A DNA stretch of 64,000 bases, taken from the NCBI GenBank assembly GCA_000023725.1, contig CP001673.1, positions 1,064,342 to 1,128,341 of the forward strand, read 5' to 3'. This document shows positions 34,489 through 44,115 of this stretch, piece by piece (position 1 is the stretch's first letter; every line of letters starts with the position of its first letter). The translations under genes and the position numbers were made by a program. Below the pieces are notes generated by a model, which was not told the origin of the DNA, searched no databases, and saw nothing but the letters and a program-made list of their open reading frames with translations. The DNA is from Flavobacteriaceae bacterium 3519-10 (lineage in GTDB: Bacteria > Bacteroidota > Bacteroidia > Flavobacteriales > Weeksellaceae).

Positions 34489-36918
34489 ATGCAAGAAACC
34501 TATATAGAGACCGAGGAGATATCTTTCCAGGATTTCAGAAACTCAGTTATTGAAGACTACAGACTTGGCAGAATTTCCCGCGAGATGTCTTATCTCGGCC
34601 GGCGCGAAGTGCTTACCGGAAAAGCAAAGTTCGGCATTTTTGGTGACGGAAAAGAACTTCCGCAGCTCGCGATGGCAAAAGTCTTCAAAAATGGAGATTT
34701 CCGCTCGGGCTATTACCGCGACCAAACCTTTGCGATGGCAATTGATGCCGTGACGGTGGAAAGTTTCTTTGCACAACTCTATGCCGATACAAGCGTAGAG
34801 CGCGAGCCCGCTTCGGCAGGACGGCAGATGAACGGCCATTACGCGACAAGAAGCCTTAATGCAGACGGTTCCTGGAAGAATCTGATGGCGCAGAAGAATA
34901 TCTCTTCTGATATCTCGCCTACAGCAGGTCAGATGCCAAGACTGTTAGGACTTGCCATGGCTTCCAATATATATAAATCGGTTTCGTTTGAAGGTTCTGA
35001 GAAGTTTTCGAATGGAGGTAATGAAGTCGCTTTCGGTACGATTGGCGATGCATCAACGGCTGAAGGTCACTTCTGGGAAACGCTGAACGCCGCATGTGCG
35101 CTTCAGGTCCCGATGATCGTTTCTATTTGGGATGATGGTTACGGAATTTCCGTTCCCACCCAAAACCAGCGTGCGAAAGCCGATATTGCTGAAATGCTGT
35201 CGGGTTTCCAAAGAAATGAAGGCGAAAACCAGGGTTGCGAAATCATTCAGGTGAAAGCCTGGGATTATCCGTCGCTTCTGGATGCATACGCCAAAGCTGA
35301 ACATTTCGCCAGAACAGAAAGCGTTCCGGTTGTGGTTCATGTTATCGAGGTTACGCAGCCGCAGGGCCACTCCACATCGGGCTCGCATGAAAGATATAAG
35401 AATGAAGAACGGTTGAAATGGGAAGGCGAATTTGATGGACTCAATAAGTTTAAAGAATGGATTCTTAATTATTCAATAGAAATTGAAGGTAAAGAGCAGC
35501 AGCTTACGACGTCAGAAGAACTCGAAAAGATTGAGGAAGAAGCAAAAAAGTTCGTAAAGGAAGGCCAGAAGAAAGCCTGGGAGAATTATCAGGCAACTAT
35601 AAAGAACTTAAAAGACTCTGTGCTTCCACTTCTGGACAGTCTCGGCCGCCAAAATCCTGAAATATTGTCTGAAATTGAAAAATTCAACAAAATCATTTCT
35701 GTTGGTAAAAAAGATATCTTCCATGTCGCGAGAAAATCTCTGATGCTTACAAGAGGCAAACAGTCGGACGCCCGGCAGGCACTTCAGTCTAAACTCGATG
35801 AAATTTATGCGGTTGAAAAAGATAATTATTCATCCGATTTATATTCTAAGTCTGAGTGGAAAGCCACAAACGTAAAAGAAATCGCGCCGGTTTTCACTGA
35901 TGAATCCGAGACCGTTGACGGACGTGTCGTAGTTCGGAACAATTTTGATAAAATTTTCGAAAAATATCCTGAGACTTTGGTTTTCGGTGAAGATGCGGGA
36001 AATATTGGCGATGTAAACCAGGGTCTTGAAGGACTTCAGGAGAAATACGGCGAACTTCGCGTAGCCGATACAGGTATCCGTGAAGCCACAATCCTCGGAC
36101 AGGGAATCGGCATGGCGATGCGCGGTTTAAGACCAATCGCAGAAATCCAGTACCTCGACTATATATTATATTGCCTTCAGGGAATGAGTGATGATCTGGC
36201 AACGGTGCAATACCGAACCAAAGGCGGACAGAAAGCGCCTGTAATCATCCGAACCCGCGGCCACAGGCTCGAAGGTGTTTGGCATTCCGGCTCTCCGATG
36301 GCAGGAATTATCAATCTCTCAAAAGGTATTTTAATTCTCGTTCCGCGGAATTTAACCAAAGCTGCAGGTTTCTACAATACTGTACTTCAAAGCGACGAGC
36401 CTGCGTTAATTGTTGAATGTCTCAACGGTTACCGTTTAAAGGAAAAACAGCCCGACAATATCGGCGAATTCACCGTGCCGGTTGGGAAAATAGAGGTAAC
36501 GAAAGAGGGAAGTGATGTTACGCTCGTAACCTACGGATCTACCTGGAGATTGGTTATGGAGGCTGCGGCAGAACTCGAACAGATGGGTATTTCAGCGGAA
36601 GTGATCGATATCCAGTCATTGATTCCGTTCGACTTAAGTAATGAAATTGCGCAAAGCGTAAAGAAAACCAATCGTTTGGTTGTGATCGACGAAGATGTGG
36701 AAGGCGGAACGTCAGCGTTCATTCTTCAGCAGGTTGTGGAGAAACAGAAAGCTTTCCGTTTTCTGGATTCTGATCCGCTCACCATTTGCGCCGAAAATCA
36801 CCGGCCGGCTTACGGCAGCGACGGCGATTATTTCAGCAAGCCAAGTGTGGATGATATCACCGAAAAGGTATATGCGCTGTTCAACGAAACGAATCCGGAC
36901 AGGTTTCCTAAAATCTGA
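34489..36918 (+). CDS. Branched-chain-type 2-oxoacid dehydrogenase E1, alpha and beta subunits fused
   Basis: The ATG at 34489 (MQETYIETEEISFQDF) is preferred; a longer frame adds 24 unlikely residues that overlap the promoter region. The first ~340 residues are E1 alpha with a thiamine-diphosphate-binding GDASTAEGHFWETLN segment and IWDDGYGISVPTQ. After a helical linker, residues ~480-809 are E1 beta (VFGEDAGNIGDVNQGLEGL, VADTGIREATILGQGIGMAM). The enzyme decarboxylates a 2-oxoacid, most likely branched-chain, and passes the acyl group to the E2 lipoyl domain. Fusion of both subunits is common in Bacteroidota. lpdA (E3) lies about 850 bases downstream with one gene between. Confidence 0.93.
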   Translation: MQETYIETEEISFQDFRNSVIEDYRLGRISREMSYLGRREVLTGKAKFGIFGDGKELPQLAMAKVFKNGDFRSGYYRDQTFAMAIDAVTVESFFAQLYADTSVEREPASAGRQMNGHYATRSLNADGSWKNLMAQKNISSDISPTAGQMPRLLGLAMASNIYKSVSFEGSEKFSNGGNEVAFGTIGDASTAEGHFWETLNAACALQVPMIVSIWDDGYGISVPTQNQRAKADIAEMLSGFQRNEGENQGCEIIQVKAWDYPSLLDAYAKAEHFARTESVPVVVHVIEVTQPQGHSTSGSHERYKNEERLKWEGEFDGLNKFKEWILNYSIEIEGKEQQLTTSEELEKIEEEAKKFVKEGQKKAWENYQATIKNLKDSVLPLLDSLGRQNPEILSEIEKFNKIISVGKKDIFHVARKSLMLTRGKQSDARQALQSKLDEIYAVEKDNYSSDLYSKSEWKATNVKEIAPVFTDESETVDGRVVVRNNFDKIFEKYPETLVFGEDAGNIGDVNQGLEGLQEKYGELRVADTGIREATILGQGIGMAMRGLRPIAEIQYLDYILYCLQGMSDDLATVQYRTKGGQKAPVIIRTRGHRLEGVWHSGSPMAGIINLSKGILILVPRNLTKAAGFYNTVLQSDEPALIVECLNGYRLKEKQPDNIGEFTVPVGKIEVTKEGSDVTLVTYGSTWRLVMEAAAELEQMGISAEVIDIQSLIPFDLSNEIAQSVKKTNRLVVIDEDVEGGTSAFILQQVVEKQKAFRFLDSDPLTICAENHRPAYGSDGDYFSKPSVDDITEKVYALFNETNPDRFPKI

Positions 36919-36939
36919 TTCAAAGATAAATAACAGTAT

Positions 36940-36966
36940 AAGCGGGCTAATGCCCGCTTTTTTTTT
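36940..36966 (+). terminator. Rho-independent terminator
   Basis: AAGCGGGC (36940-36947), loop TAAT, GCCCGCTT (36952-36959), then T's to 36966. It directly follows the E1 gene. Confidence 0.9.
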
Positions 36967-37004
36967 ACGCATCATTTTTGCATACGCTCATAAAAAATAT
37001 AGTT

Positions 37005-37664
37005 ATGAGAAAATTATTCATTCCCACACTCGCTGCCTTTTTAATGTTGTCGTGTGATAAAAGTTATGAAAAAACGGCTCAAACAACCGCCGAAACAACT
37101 ACTGATCACACGGCCGGTCATAGTTCAGAGCATATGGCTGATTCTGCTGCGCAAACCAATAAAAATGAAATGCTTGCGGAAATGGACGAGATGATGCGCG
37201 AAATGCACAGCGCAAAGTTTTCAGGAAATATCGATGCCGATTTTGCCGAAATGATGGCTGACCATCACGATGGCGCCGTGGAAATGTCTGAAATTCTGCT
37301 GCAAAAAGGGACAGATGCGGAGTTGAAGGATTTTGCCGCCAAGGTTGTTGCCGCTCAAAACAAAGAGATCGCAATACTCGACCGTTTTGATGATGCGGTC
37401 GGGGTATCTGCGGAAAATGTGGCATTTCAAAAAGACCTTCAGCGTTCGATGGCCGCGATGATGGATAAGAACATCAAAATCCACAACGATATCGATAAAG
37501 ATTATGCGCAACAGATGATTCCACACCATCAGAGCGCGGTGGATATGGCGAAGGTGTACCTGAAATACGGCAAACAGAAGGAACTGCTCAAATTATGCAA
37601 CGACATCATCTCCACACAAACCAGCGAAATCGACTACCTTAAGGATTGGCTCGCTAAACGTTAA
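37005..37664 (+). CDS. DUF305 lipoprotein, two-repeat type
   Basis: The ATG at 37005 gives MRKLFIPTLAAFLMLSC, a lipoprotein signal. After a low-complexity Thr/Ala/His-rich linker, two DUF305 units follow. Each has the ferritin-like four-helix signature: MMADHHDGAVEMSEILL (~residue 85) and MIPHHQSAVDMAKVYL (~residue 170). The paired histidines could bind a metal, and DUF305 genes are often near copper-handling systems. That link is family knowledge; no copper gene is visible here. It stands alone between terminators. Confidence 0.88.
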   Translation: MRKLFIPTLAAFLMLSCDKSYEKTAQTTAETTTDHTAGHSSEHMADSAAQTNKNEMLAEMDEMMREMHSAKFSGNIDADFAEMMADHHDGAVEMSEILLQKGTDAELKDFAAKVVAAQNKEIAILDRFDDAVGVSAENVAFQKDLQRSMAAMMDKNIKIHNDIDKDYAQQMIPHHQSAVDMAKVYLKYGKQKELLKLCNDIISTQTSEIDYLKDWLAKR

Positions 37665-37763
37665 TCAGAGATTTGTTAGGGTAGTCCTCCTGCATTCTAA
37701 ATAAGAATTGTCATAAAAAACGGTGGGAAATTTTCCGTAAATTCGCACTAAATTTTTTAACAC

Positions 37764-39155
37764 ATGAACTACGATATCATTGTCATCGGAAGTGGTCCAG
37801 GCGGATATGTTGCTGCCATCCGGGCTTCTCAGTTAGGCTTCAAAACAGCCATCATCGAAAAAGAAAGTCTCGGCGGAATTTGCCTTAACTGGGGTTGTAT
37901 CCCAACCAAAGCGTTACTTAAATCTGCGCACGTCTTCAATTATTTAAAGCACACCGAAGATTATGGTCTGAATAAAATTGAAAATCCGGGTTTCGATTTT
38001 TCTAAGGTGGTGCAGCGCAGCCGCGGGGTTGCCACCAAAATGAGTGGCGGAATTTCTTTCCTGATGAAGAAAAACAAGATCGACGTCATCATGGGAACCG
38101 CGACAGTTCAGAAAGGTAAAAAAGTTTCAGTTGCCGATAAAGACGGAAAAAATACAGAATATTCAGCTCAGCATATCATCATCGCTACGGGCGCACGTTC
38201 CCGCGAACTTCCAAACCTTCCTCAGGATGGTGTGAAAGTAATCGGGTACAGACAGGCGCTGAATTTGCCGGAGCAGCCAAAATCAATGATTATCGTTGGT
38301 TCAGGCGCGATAGGAATAGAGTTCGCAGATTTTTACAATTCACTCGGAACCAAAGTAACTATTGTTGAATTCATGCCTACAATTGTACCGGTGGAGGACG
38401 AAGATGTATCAAAACACCTCGAAAAATCATTGAAGAAAACTGGCATCGAAATTATGACGAACGCGTCCGTTGAATCCGTTGATACCAGCGGAAACGGCGT
38501 GAAAGCAAACGTGAAAACAGCGACCGGAAACATTACACTTGAAGCAGATATCTTACTTTCAGCGGTCGGAATCACTTCTAATGTTGAAGGGCAGGGCTTT
38601 GAAGAAATCGGAATTCAGATCGAAAAAGGAAAAGTGCTCGTAAACGAATGGTACGAAACGTCGGTTCCGGGCTATTATGCGATCGGTGATATCTTACCAA
38701 CGCAAGCGCTCGCACACGTTGCCTCAGCGGAAGGAATTACGTGCGTTGAAAAAATTAAAGGAATGCACGTAGAGAAGATCGATTACGGTAATATTCCCGG
38801 CTGTACCTACTGTCATCCCGAGGTCGCTTCAGTTGGACTTACCGAGAAACAGGCCAAAGAAAAAGGCTACGAAATCAAAGTAGGGAAGTTCCCGCTTTCT
38901 GCAAGCGGAAAAGCGACAGCCAACGGAAATACCGACGGTTTTGTAAAAGTAATCTTCGATGCAAAATACGGCGAATGGCTCGGATGCCACATGATCGGCG
39001 AAGGCGTTACCGACATGATCGCGGAAGCGGTTGTGGCCAGAAAACTGGAGACGACCGGGCATGAGATTATCAAATCCATCCACCCGCATCCAACAGTTTC
39101 GGAAGCGATTATGGAAGCGGCTGCAGCAGCGTATGGCGAAGTGATTCATATCTAA
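37764..39155 (+). CDS. lpdA: Dihydrolipoyl dehydrogenase (E3)
   Basis: The 463-residue flavoprotein has the FAD motif GSGPGGYVAAIRAS at its N-terminus, the redox-active disulfide in GGICLNWGC (Cys40, Cys45), a second NAD-binding motif VGSGAIGIEFADFYNSLG, and the C-terminal active-site HPHPTVSE (His442, Glu447). It reoxidises the dihydrolipoyl group of E2 in 2-oxoacid dehydrogenase complexes and in the glycine cleavage system, using NAD+. The fused E1 gene is close upstream. The sequence is complete and typical in length. A TAAATTCG box before the ATG may be part of its promoter. Confidence 0.97.
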   Translation: MNYDIIVIGSGPGGYVAAIRASQLGFKTAIIEKESLGGICLNWGCIPTKALLKSAHVFNYLKHTEDYGLNKIENPGFDFSKVVQRSRGVATKMSGGISFLMKKNKIDVIMGTATVQKGKKVSVADKDGKNTEYSAQHIIIATGARSRELPNLPQDGVKVIGYRQALNLPEQPKSMIIVGSGAIGIEFADFYNSLGTKVTIVEFMPTIVPVEDEDVSKHLEKSLKKTGIEIMTNASVESVDTSGNGVKANVKTATGNITLEADILLSAVGITSNVEGQGFEEIGIQIEKGKVLVNEWYETSVPGYYAIGDILPTQALAHVASAEGITCVEKIKGMHVEKIDYGNIPGCTYCHPEVASVGLTEKQAKEKGYEIKVGKFPLSASGKATANGNTDGFVKVIFDAKYGEWLGCHMIGEGVTDMIAEAVVARKLETTGHEIIKSIHPHPTVSEAIMEAAAAAYGEVIHI

Positions 39156-39179
39156 ACTCAGCAAAATATAACCTCATAT

Positions 39180-39209
39180 AACTCCAGTAATTTCGCTGGA
39201 GTTTTTTTT
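39180..39209 (+). terminator. Rho-independent terminator of lpdA
   Basis: AACTCCAG (39180-39187), loop TAATTTCG, CTGGAGTT (39196-39203) and a T-run to 39209. Confidence 0.9.
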
Positions 39210-39317
39210 GGGTGTGTGATTATTGTTTTGGGCAACTTTATCCGCCTTCCGTTCCCGCTTCCGCCGCGGCGGAGAGCTCCACTCAAGTCGGGTTGCGGTA
39301 AAGGTGTTTTTAGAGAA

Positions 39318-39351
39318 TTTGTTTTGGATATCAGGAACTTGCGTATATTTG
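39318..39351 (+). promoter_or_regulatory. Flavobacterial-type promoter
   Basis: TATATTTG at 39344-39351 (TAnnTTTG) with TTTG at 39318-39321 (22-base spacer) or at 39323-39326 (17-base spacer). The next ATG is at 39385. Confidence 0.5.
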
Positions 39352-39384
39352 AGAGTTAGCGACAACCACATTAACCACTATTCG

Positions 39385-40281
39385 ATGATTTTTCAACCAG
39401 AAATTTTTTATTCAACGTATCAGAAGGATTTCCATAAAATAAAGGCAATTTACTTGAAGAAACTATTAGAGTTTCAAGACAAAGAAATGGAAAGAATTTT
39501 CGAAGAGAATTATAATGATTTCACAAAAGAAAATATACATCGGGCTATCAAATCTGAAATTAGACAGAATCTCTTCCATTGCATTGAGACATTCTTTGAT
39601 ATATTTTTCGCCCTTGATCCAAAGGAAACCACAAACGAAAATCATGTAAATATCCTTAAAACCCTAACTCAAGCGAAGTGGAGAAAAAACTTAAAAAGGA
39701 TTGAAAAAATTGCCGAGAATCCGAATGAATTAAAATTTCTAGATGAATTTGTTGAAACTAATCATGGGAATATAAAAGTAGCTGAATATCTGTTTTATTA
39801 CAATCTTAATCTAACTAAAGATGTTGAATTAAAAGAAAAAGTCACTACTAGTATTGAGGCGATTAAATATTTAATTTTAATACTTTCAAAAGAATTTTCA
39901 AACAGAGATGAATACAACTCATATAAACACAGTATTAGATTGATTCCCGCAGTAGACTCATTTTCCATTTTTAATCCAGTAGCTAACAATGTCGAAGTTG
40001 AGTTTAACCTAGAAGACTCTTTATCATACTATGTTTTCGAAACTGATAATGAGACGCAGATTGAAAAGATCATAACCAAAACCTTTGATGTTCAAAGAGA
40101 TATTAATTTAACAATCTTATGTTCAAATTTGATTTCTCAATTAATATATCATCGTGACCACTCATACAATAAACTAAAAGAAAACATATCTGTCAGTATA
40201 TTTCGCGAAGAAAAAATTACGGAATTAAATAAGCGTAAGGTTCAAATTCAAAAGTTAATCTACACAATTAAGTATGATTAA
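39385..40281 (+). CDS. Hypothetical protein, 298 residues, AT-rich
   Basis: The ATG at 39385 lies 33 bases after a good TAnnTTTG box, while the longer frame runs back through the terminator-promoter region. The product is all-helical by appearance, rich in Lys, Glu, Asn and Ile, and has no signal peptide or recognised motif. Segments such as IHRAIKSEIRQNLFHCIETFFDIFFAL hint at a helical bundle. It stands alone between lpdA and an S9 peptidase gene, and its AT content is visibly higher than both neighbours, which suggests acquisition. I cannot give a function. Confidence 0.65.
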   Translation: MIFQPEIFYSTYQKDFHKIKAIYLKKLLEFQDKEMERIFEENYNDFTKENIHRAIKSEIRQNLFHCIETFFDIFFALDPKETTNENHVNILKTLTQAKWRKNLKRIEKIAENPNELKFLDEFVETNHGNIKVAEYLFYYNLNLTKDVELKEKVTTSIEAIKYLILILSKEFSNRDEYNSYKHSIRLIPAVDSFSIFNPVANNVEVEFNLEDSLSYYVFETDNETQIEKIITKTFDVQRDINLTILCSNLISQLIYHRDHSYNKLKENISVSIFREEKITELNKRKVQIQKLIYTIKYD

Positions 40282-40353
40282 ACTGGGTCCTCACACCCAC
40301 CCATTGTGGTTTTTTCTTGGCCAAATTTGCTATCTTAACAAAAAATTTTATTC

Positions 40354-42297
40354 ATGAATTATAAGTACATTTTTCCGGTGCTGCTTTTTTCGGGAAGCAT
40401 GATGTTTTCTCAAAGTAAAACCGAGGTTATTGTCCCGAACGAAAATCTTATCGTCCAAAACATTCCGGCCATTCCCAAAAGCCTGAATGAAAAGATTAAG
40501 AAGTATTCGGAAAGCCGCTCTGCGAACTTCACCGCGATCCATCCGAACGGTAAAGAGCTGATTATGGTTACAAGATTTGCGTCTACCAACCAGCTTCACA
40601 AACTTTCCTCGGCGATGGGAAACAGAAAACAGCTTACTTTTTTCGATGAACCTGTAAATTCTGCCAGTTACGAGCCGACCAAAGGTGAATATTTAGTCTA
40701 TTCAAAAGATATTGGCGGCAACGAATTTGGCCAGCTTTTCCGGCTCGACCTTAAAACCATGGAATCTACGTTGCTTACGGATGGCGGCCGCTCCCAGAAC
40801 GGCGGAGTCACCTGGCTTAAAGACGGCAGCGGATTCTATTTTTCGTCGACGAAACGTAATGGCGGCGACCGCGATATTTACTTCATGAACCCACTAAAAC
40901 CAGCGGAAACCAAGTTGGTACTTCAGTTGAAAAGCGGCGGCTGGGGAATAAACGATATTTCGGACGACGGCAAAAAACTCATTATTGGTGAGTATGTTTC
41001 TGCCAACGAATCTCATCTTTATCTTTTTGATACGCAAACCCAAAAACTGGAATCCATAACCGATCGCAAAGAGAAGCAGATTGTGCAGGGAAGTGCAAAA
41101 TTCAGTAAAAATGCCGATGAAATCTGGTATGTTACCGATCGCGACAATGAATTCGACCGCCTGGCGACATTAAATTTAAAAACTAAAAAAAGAAACTATT
41201 TCACCTCAGATATTCCGTGGGAAGTTTCAGATTATACCCTTTCAGAGGATAAATCGAAGATTGTATTCCAGACAAACGAAAGCGGACTTCACAAGCTGTA
41301 TTTGATGGACACGGCATCCAACAAATATTCAGAAATTAAAGGACTTGCGGTTGGTTTGGTTAATAATTTCGAGTTTACCAACGACGGCAGATCACTGTTC
41401 TTTTCACAGTCGACCTACGATTCTTCGGCAGATATCTACAGGTTAGATCTGGCCTCGAACACGATTGAAAGATGGACTGACAGTGAGCAGGGCGAAATGC
41501 AGAAAGCCGATATGTCTGAGCCAAAATTGATCGAGTGGAATAGTTTCGATCAGATGAAAATCACCGGATTCTATTATCCCGCATCTAAAAAATTCACCGG
41601 AAAAAGACCGGTTCTGATCAATATTCATGGTGGTCCGGAAGGTCAGTCGATGGCCTCTTCACTGGGTTCCGGCAATTATTATACAAATGAAATGGGCGTC
41701 GCGCTGATTTATCCCAATGTCCGCGGTTCCTCAGGTTTCGGTAAAACGTATATCGCGAGCGACAATGGTTTCAACCGAATGAATTCGGTAAAAGACATCG
41801 GCGCGTTGCTCGACTGGGTGGCCAAACAGCCCGAACTCGACAAAGACCGGATTATGATTATGGGCGGCAGCTACGGCGGATTTATGACGCTGGCTGTGGC
41901 GTATGAATATGCCGACAAAATCAGATGTTCTGTGGACATTGTAGGAATTTCGGACTTTAATACTTTCCTTAAAAACACCGAAGAATACCGTCGCGATTTA
42001 AGACGGGTTGAGTACGGCGATGAACGCGACCCCAAAATGAGCGCTTTCTTCACCAAAATTGCGCCGCTGAACAATACCGATAAAATTAAGAAACCTATGT
42101 TCATCATTCAGGGCACAAACGACCCGAGAGTGCCGGTAACAGAGGCCATCCAGATGCGCGACAAGCTCAAAGCTCAGGGAAATACGGTTTGGTATCTTGA
42201 AGCGAAGAACGAAGGTCACGGGTTCAGAAAGAAAGAAAATGTTGATTTTCAGCGACTGGCGGTCATCCAGTTTATGCAGGAATATTTATTGAAATAG
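40354..42297 (+). CDS. Secreted S9 family peptidase (prolyl-oligopeptidase superfamily)
   Basis: A signal peptide (MNYKYIFPVLLFSGSMMFSQS) precedes a WD40-like beta-propeller with TolB/PD40-type repeats (SGFYFSSTKRNGGDRDIYFM, RSLFFSQSTYDSSADIYRL) over residues ~60-390 and a C-terminal alpha/beta hydrolase. The triad is Ser506 in GGSYGG, Asp in GTNDPRVP (~590) and His in NEGHGFR (~622). It would cleave short peptides in the periplasm or outside the cell. Dipeptidyl- or acylaminoacyl-peptidase specificity cannot be told from the sequence. It is monocistronic. Confidence 0.94.
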   Translation: MNYKYIFPVLLFSGSMMFSQSKTEVIVPNENLIVQNIPAIPKSLNEKIKKYSESRSANFTAIHPNGKELIMVTRFASTNQLHKLSSAMGNRKQLTFFDEPVNSASYEPTKGEYLVYSKDIGGNEFGQLFRLDLKTMESTLLTDGGRSQNGGVTWLKDGSGFYFSSTKRNGGDRDIYFMNPLKPAETKLVLQLKSGGWGINDISDDGKKLIIGEYVSANESHLYLFDTQTQKLESITDRKEKQIVQGSAKFSKNADEIWYVTDRDNEFDRLATLNLKTKKRNYFTSDIPWEVSDYTLSEDKSKIVFQTNESGLHKLYLMDTASNKYSEIKGLAVGLVNNFEFTNDGRSLFFSQSTYDSSADIYRLDLASNTIERWTDSEQGEMQKADMSEPKLIEWNSFDQMKITGFYYPASKKFTGKRPVLINIHGGPEGQSMASSLGSGNYYTNEMGVALIYPNVRGSSGFGKTYIASDNGFNRMNSVKDIGALLDWVAKQPELDKDRIMIMGGSYGGFMTLAVAYEYADKIRCSVDIVGISDFNTFLKNTEEYRRDLRRVEYGDERDPKMSAFFTKIAPLNNTDKIKKPMFIIQGTNDPRVPVTEAIQMRDKLKAQGNTVWYLEAKNEGHGFRKKENVDFQRLAVIQFMQEYLLK

Positions 42298-42319
42298 TTC
42301 TTCTGAAATTTAAATAAAA

Positions 42320-42355
42320 CAAAACCACATCTTTCGGTGTGGTTTTGTTGTTTTT
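42320..42355 (+). terminator. Rho-independent terminator between convergent genes
   Basis: CAAAACCACA (42320-42329) and TGTGGTTTTG (42338-42347) form a perfect ten-base stem with a T-rich tail. It follows the S9 peptidase gene. Confidence 0.82.
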
Positions 42356-42370
42356 GAGAGTATTTCAACT

Positions 42371-42724
42371 TTAAAATATATACTTCGAATAGACCAGAAT
42401 TCCGACAGTTACTGAACAGAATGCCATCAGAATCACAGCTCCCGCAGAAATATCTTTGATTATTTTAATGCGCTCATCGTATTCGGGTTTTATGACGTCG
42501 CAGATTTTTTCAACTGCAGTATTTAAAATTTCGAGACTGAGGACGGCAAAGCATACGATGTAAATTAATGCGGCATCGGTGGAAGTGAGTTCAAGAAAAA
42601 CAATCAGTATTATATTGATCAGTAACGCAAGAATTTCGAGCTGGAAATTTCTTTCAGATTTCAACATCCAAAATAAGCCTGAAACTGCATTCAGCACGCT
42701 TTTCTGAAAAGTAGGTTTTCTCAT
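42371..42724 (-). CDS. Diacylglycerol/undecaprenol kinase family protein
   Basis: The 117-residue integral membrane protein has three hydrophobic helices and the DagK motifs: SERNFQLEILAL (first conserved Glu residues), then VLSLEILNTAVEKICDVIKP and ERIKIIKDISAGAVIL. These small kinases phosphorylate diacylglycerol or undecaprenol with ATP in the inner membrane. In non-enterobacteria undecaprenol is the usual substrate, giving the lipid carrier for cell-wall synthesis. It is a single gene, followed upstream by a gap of about 140 bases to the DUF1015 gene. Confidence 0.92.
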   Translation of the reverse strand: MRKPTFQKSVLNAVSGLFWMLKSERNFQLEILALLINIILIVFLELTSTDAALIYIVCFAVLSLEILNTAVEKICDVIKPEYDERIKIIKDISAGAVILMAFCSVTVGILVYSKYIF

Positions 42725-42863
42725 TTACATTTTTTGGTGATCGATCACAGTATTCAGGAAAAACAAAATTCCGCCCGGAAATAGCGGAAATATTTTAATT
42801 GATCGGTAGTTTCATCGACTGTAATAATAAGACCAAATTTAGATAATAATTTTGAAAAGATAG

Positions 42864-44108
42864 TTATTGTTTCATATCGTACATCACAAGCGCCGTTACT
42901 AATTTCGGTTCAATATAGGTGCATTTTGGCGGCATTTTAATGTTTTTATCCGAAACTTTCAACAGATCATTAAAACTTACGGGATAAATTCCAAAACCGA
43001 CTTTGTAATTTTCTGAATCTACTTTTTCTTTGATTTGATTAATGCCTTCAACCGACGAATCACCTTTGATATACGTGATTTTATCCGTGGTTTTAGGATC
43101 TTCAATTCCGAGGATGTCTTTGAAAACAAACTCTTCAAGCAAAAAATGATCGAGATCATTCATCGCACTTTGCTGTTTTCTGAGTTCGTGTTTCACGTGC
43201 AGAGAGTAGAATTTACCACCCAGATACATTGAGATATGGAATTTTTGGGAAGGGTAGTAGGGCGTCGTGCCTTTTTCGTGAACCAGAAAGTTTTCACCGA
43301 TTTTATTTAAGAATTCCCCTTCCGAAAGTCCGTTAAGGTCCTGCAAAAGACGGTTATAATCGTGAATTCTGATCGATTGGTTCGATACGACAAAACTGAA
43401 CACGTAATTATAAAGTTCAGTTCCGGTGTGTTTTTTATTTTTCTCGCGAAGATGCTCTGCATTCAGCGCTGTAGAGCCGATCCGGTGATGTCCGTCGGCA
43501 ATGTAGAATGAATCGATCTGCTCTAAAACTTCCTTGAACTGCTGCATTTTCAGGCGGTTATCAATGCGCCACACTTTATGCCGCACTTTGCTGTCGTCCA
43601 GATAATTGAGCACCGGTACATTTTTTTCTTCGTGGTTCATCAGCAGCTCCACTTTCGGGTTGGCCATGTAGGTCAGCAAAACCGGTTCTGCCTGAATATT
43701 CACTTTTTCAAGGTAATACGCCAGTTTTTCTTTTTTCTGAGTAAGTGTAGATTCGTGTTTTTTAATTTTTCCATTGCGGAAATCGTCTACACTAACCAGC
43801 CCCAACAGGCCACGGTAAACGGTTTTATTTGGCAGAACCTGTTCGTAGAGATAGTAGGCAGACGGATCCTGCACCAGTTTTTTATCTTCAAGCAGTTCTT
43901 CGTAGTTACTTCGTATTTTGCGCAGATTCCGGTCAAGGTCTTTGGATTTGCTCACCACGTACGGCTTGATCATCTGTATGTACGAAGATTCTAACTGAGC
44001 TTTTTTATTGATTTCGTCTTGCGAAAAATTGTCCAAAGGGTGCGTGGGAAACACATTTACGAAATCTTCGCTCGGACGGATCCCCCGAAATGGCTTAAAG
44101 GTTGGCAT
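42864..44108 (-). CDS. DUF1015 family protein
   Basis: The 414-residue cytoplasmic protein matches DUF1015: an N-terminal FKPFRGIRPSEDFVNVF, a central FYIADGHHRIGSTALN motif (Asp, His, His, Arg together suggest a catalytic or nucleotide-binding site) and a KVGFGIYPVSFNDLLKVSD segment near the end. No activity is proven. It lies seven bases after the serA-like gene and is the last gene of the serC-serA operon. This arrangement recurs in Bacteroidota and implies a link to serine or PLP metabolism. Confidence 0.88.
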   Translation of the reverse strand: MPTFKPFRGIRPSEDFVNVFPTHPLDNFSQDEINKKAQLESSYIQMIKPYVVSKSKDLDRNLRKIRSNYEELLEDKKLVQDPSAYYLYEQVLPNKTVYRGLLGLVSVDDFRNGKIKKHESTLTQKKEKLAYYLEKVNIQAEPVLLTYMANPKVELLMNHEEKNVPVLNYLDDSKVRHKVWRIDNRLKMQQFKEVLEQIDSFYIADGHHRIGSTALNAEHLREKNKKHTGTELYNYVFSFVVSNQSIRIHDYNRLLQDLNGLSEGEFLNKIGENFLVHEKGTTPYYPSQKFHISMYLGGKFYSLHVKHELRKQQSAMNDLDHFLLEEFVFKDILGIEDPKTTDKITYIKGDSSVEGINQIKEKVDSENYKVGFGIYPVSFNDLLKVSDKNIKMPPKCTYIEPKLVTALVMYDMKQ

Positions 44109-44115
44109 AGGTATT

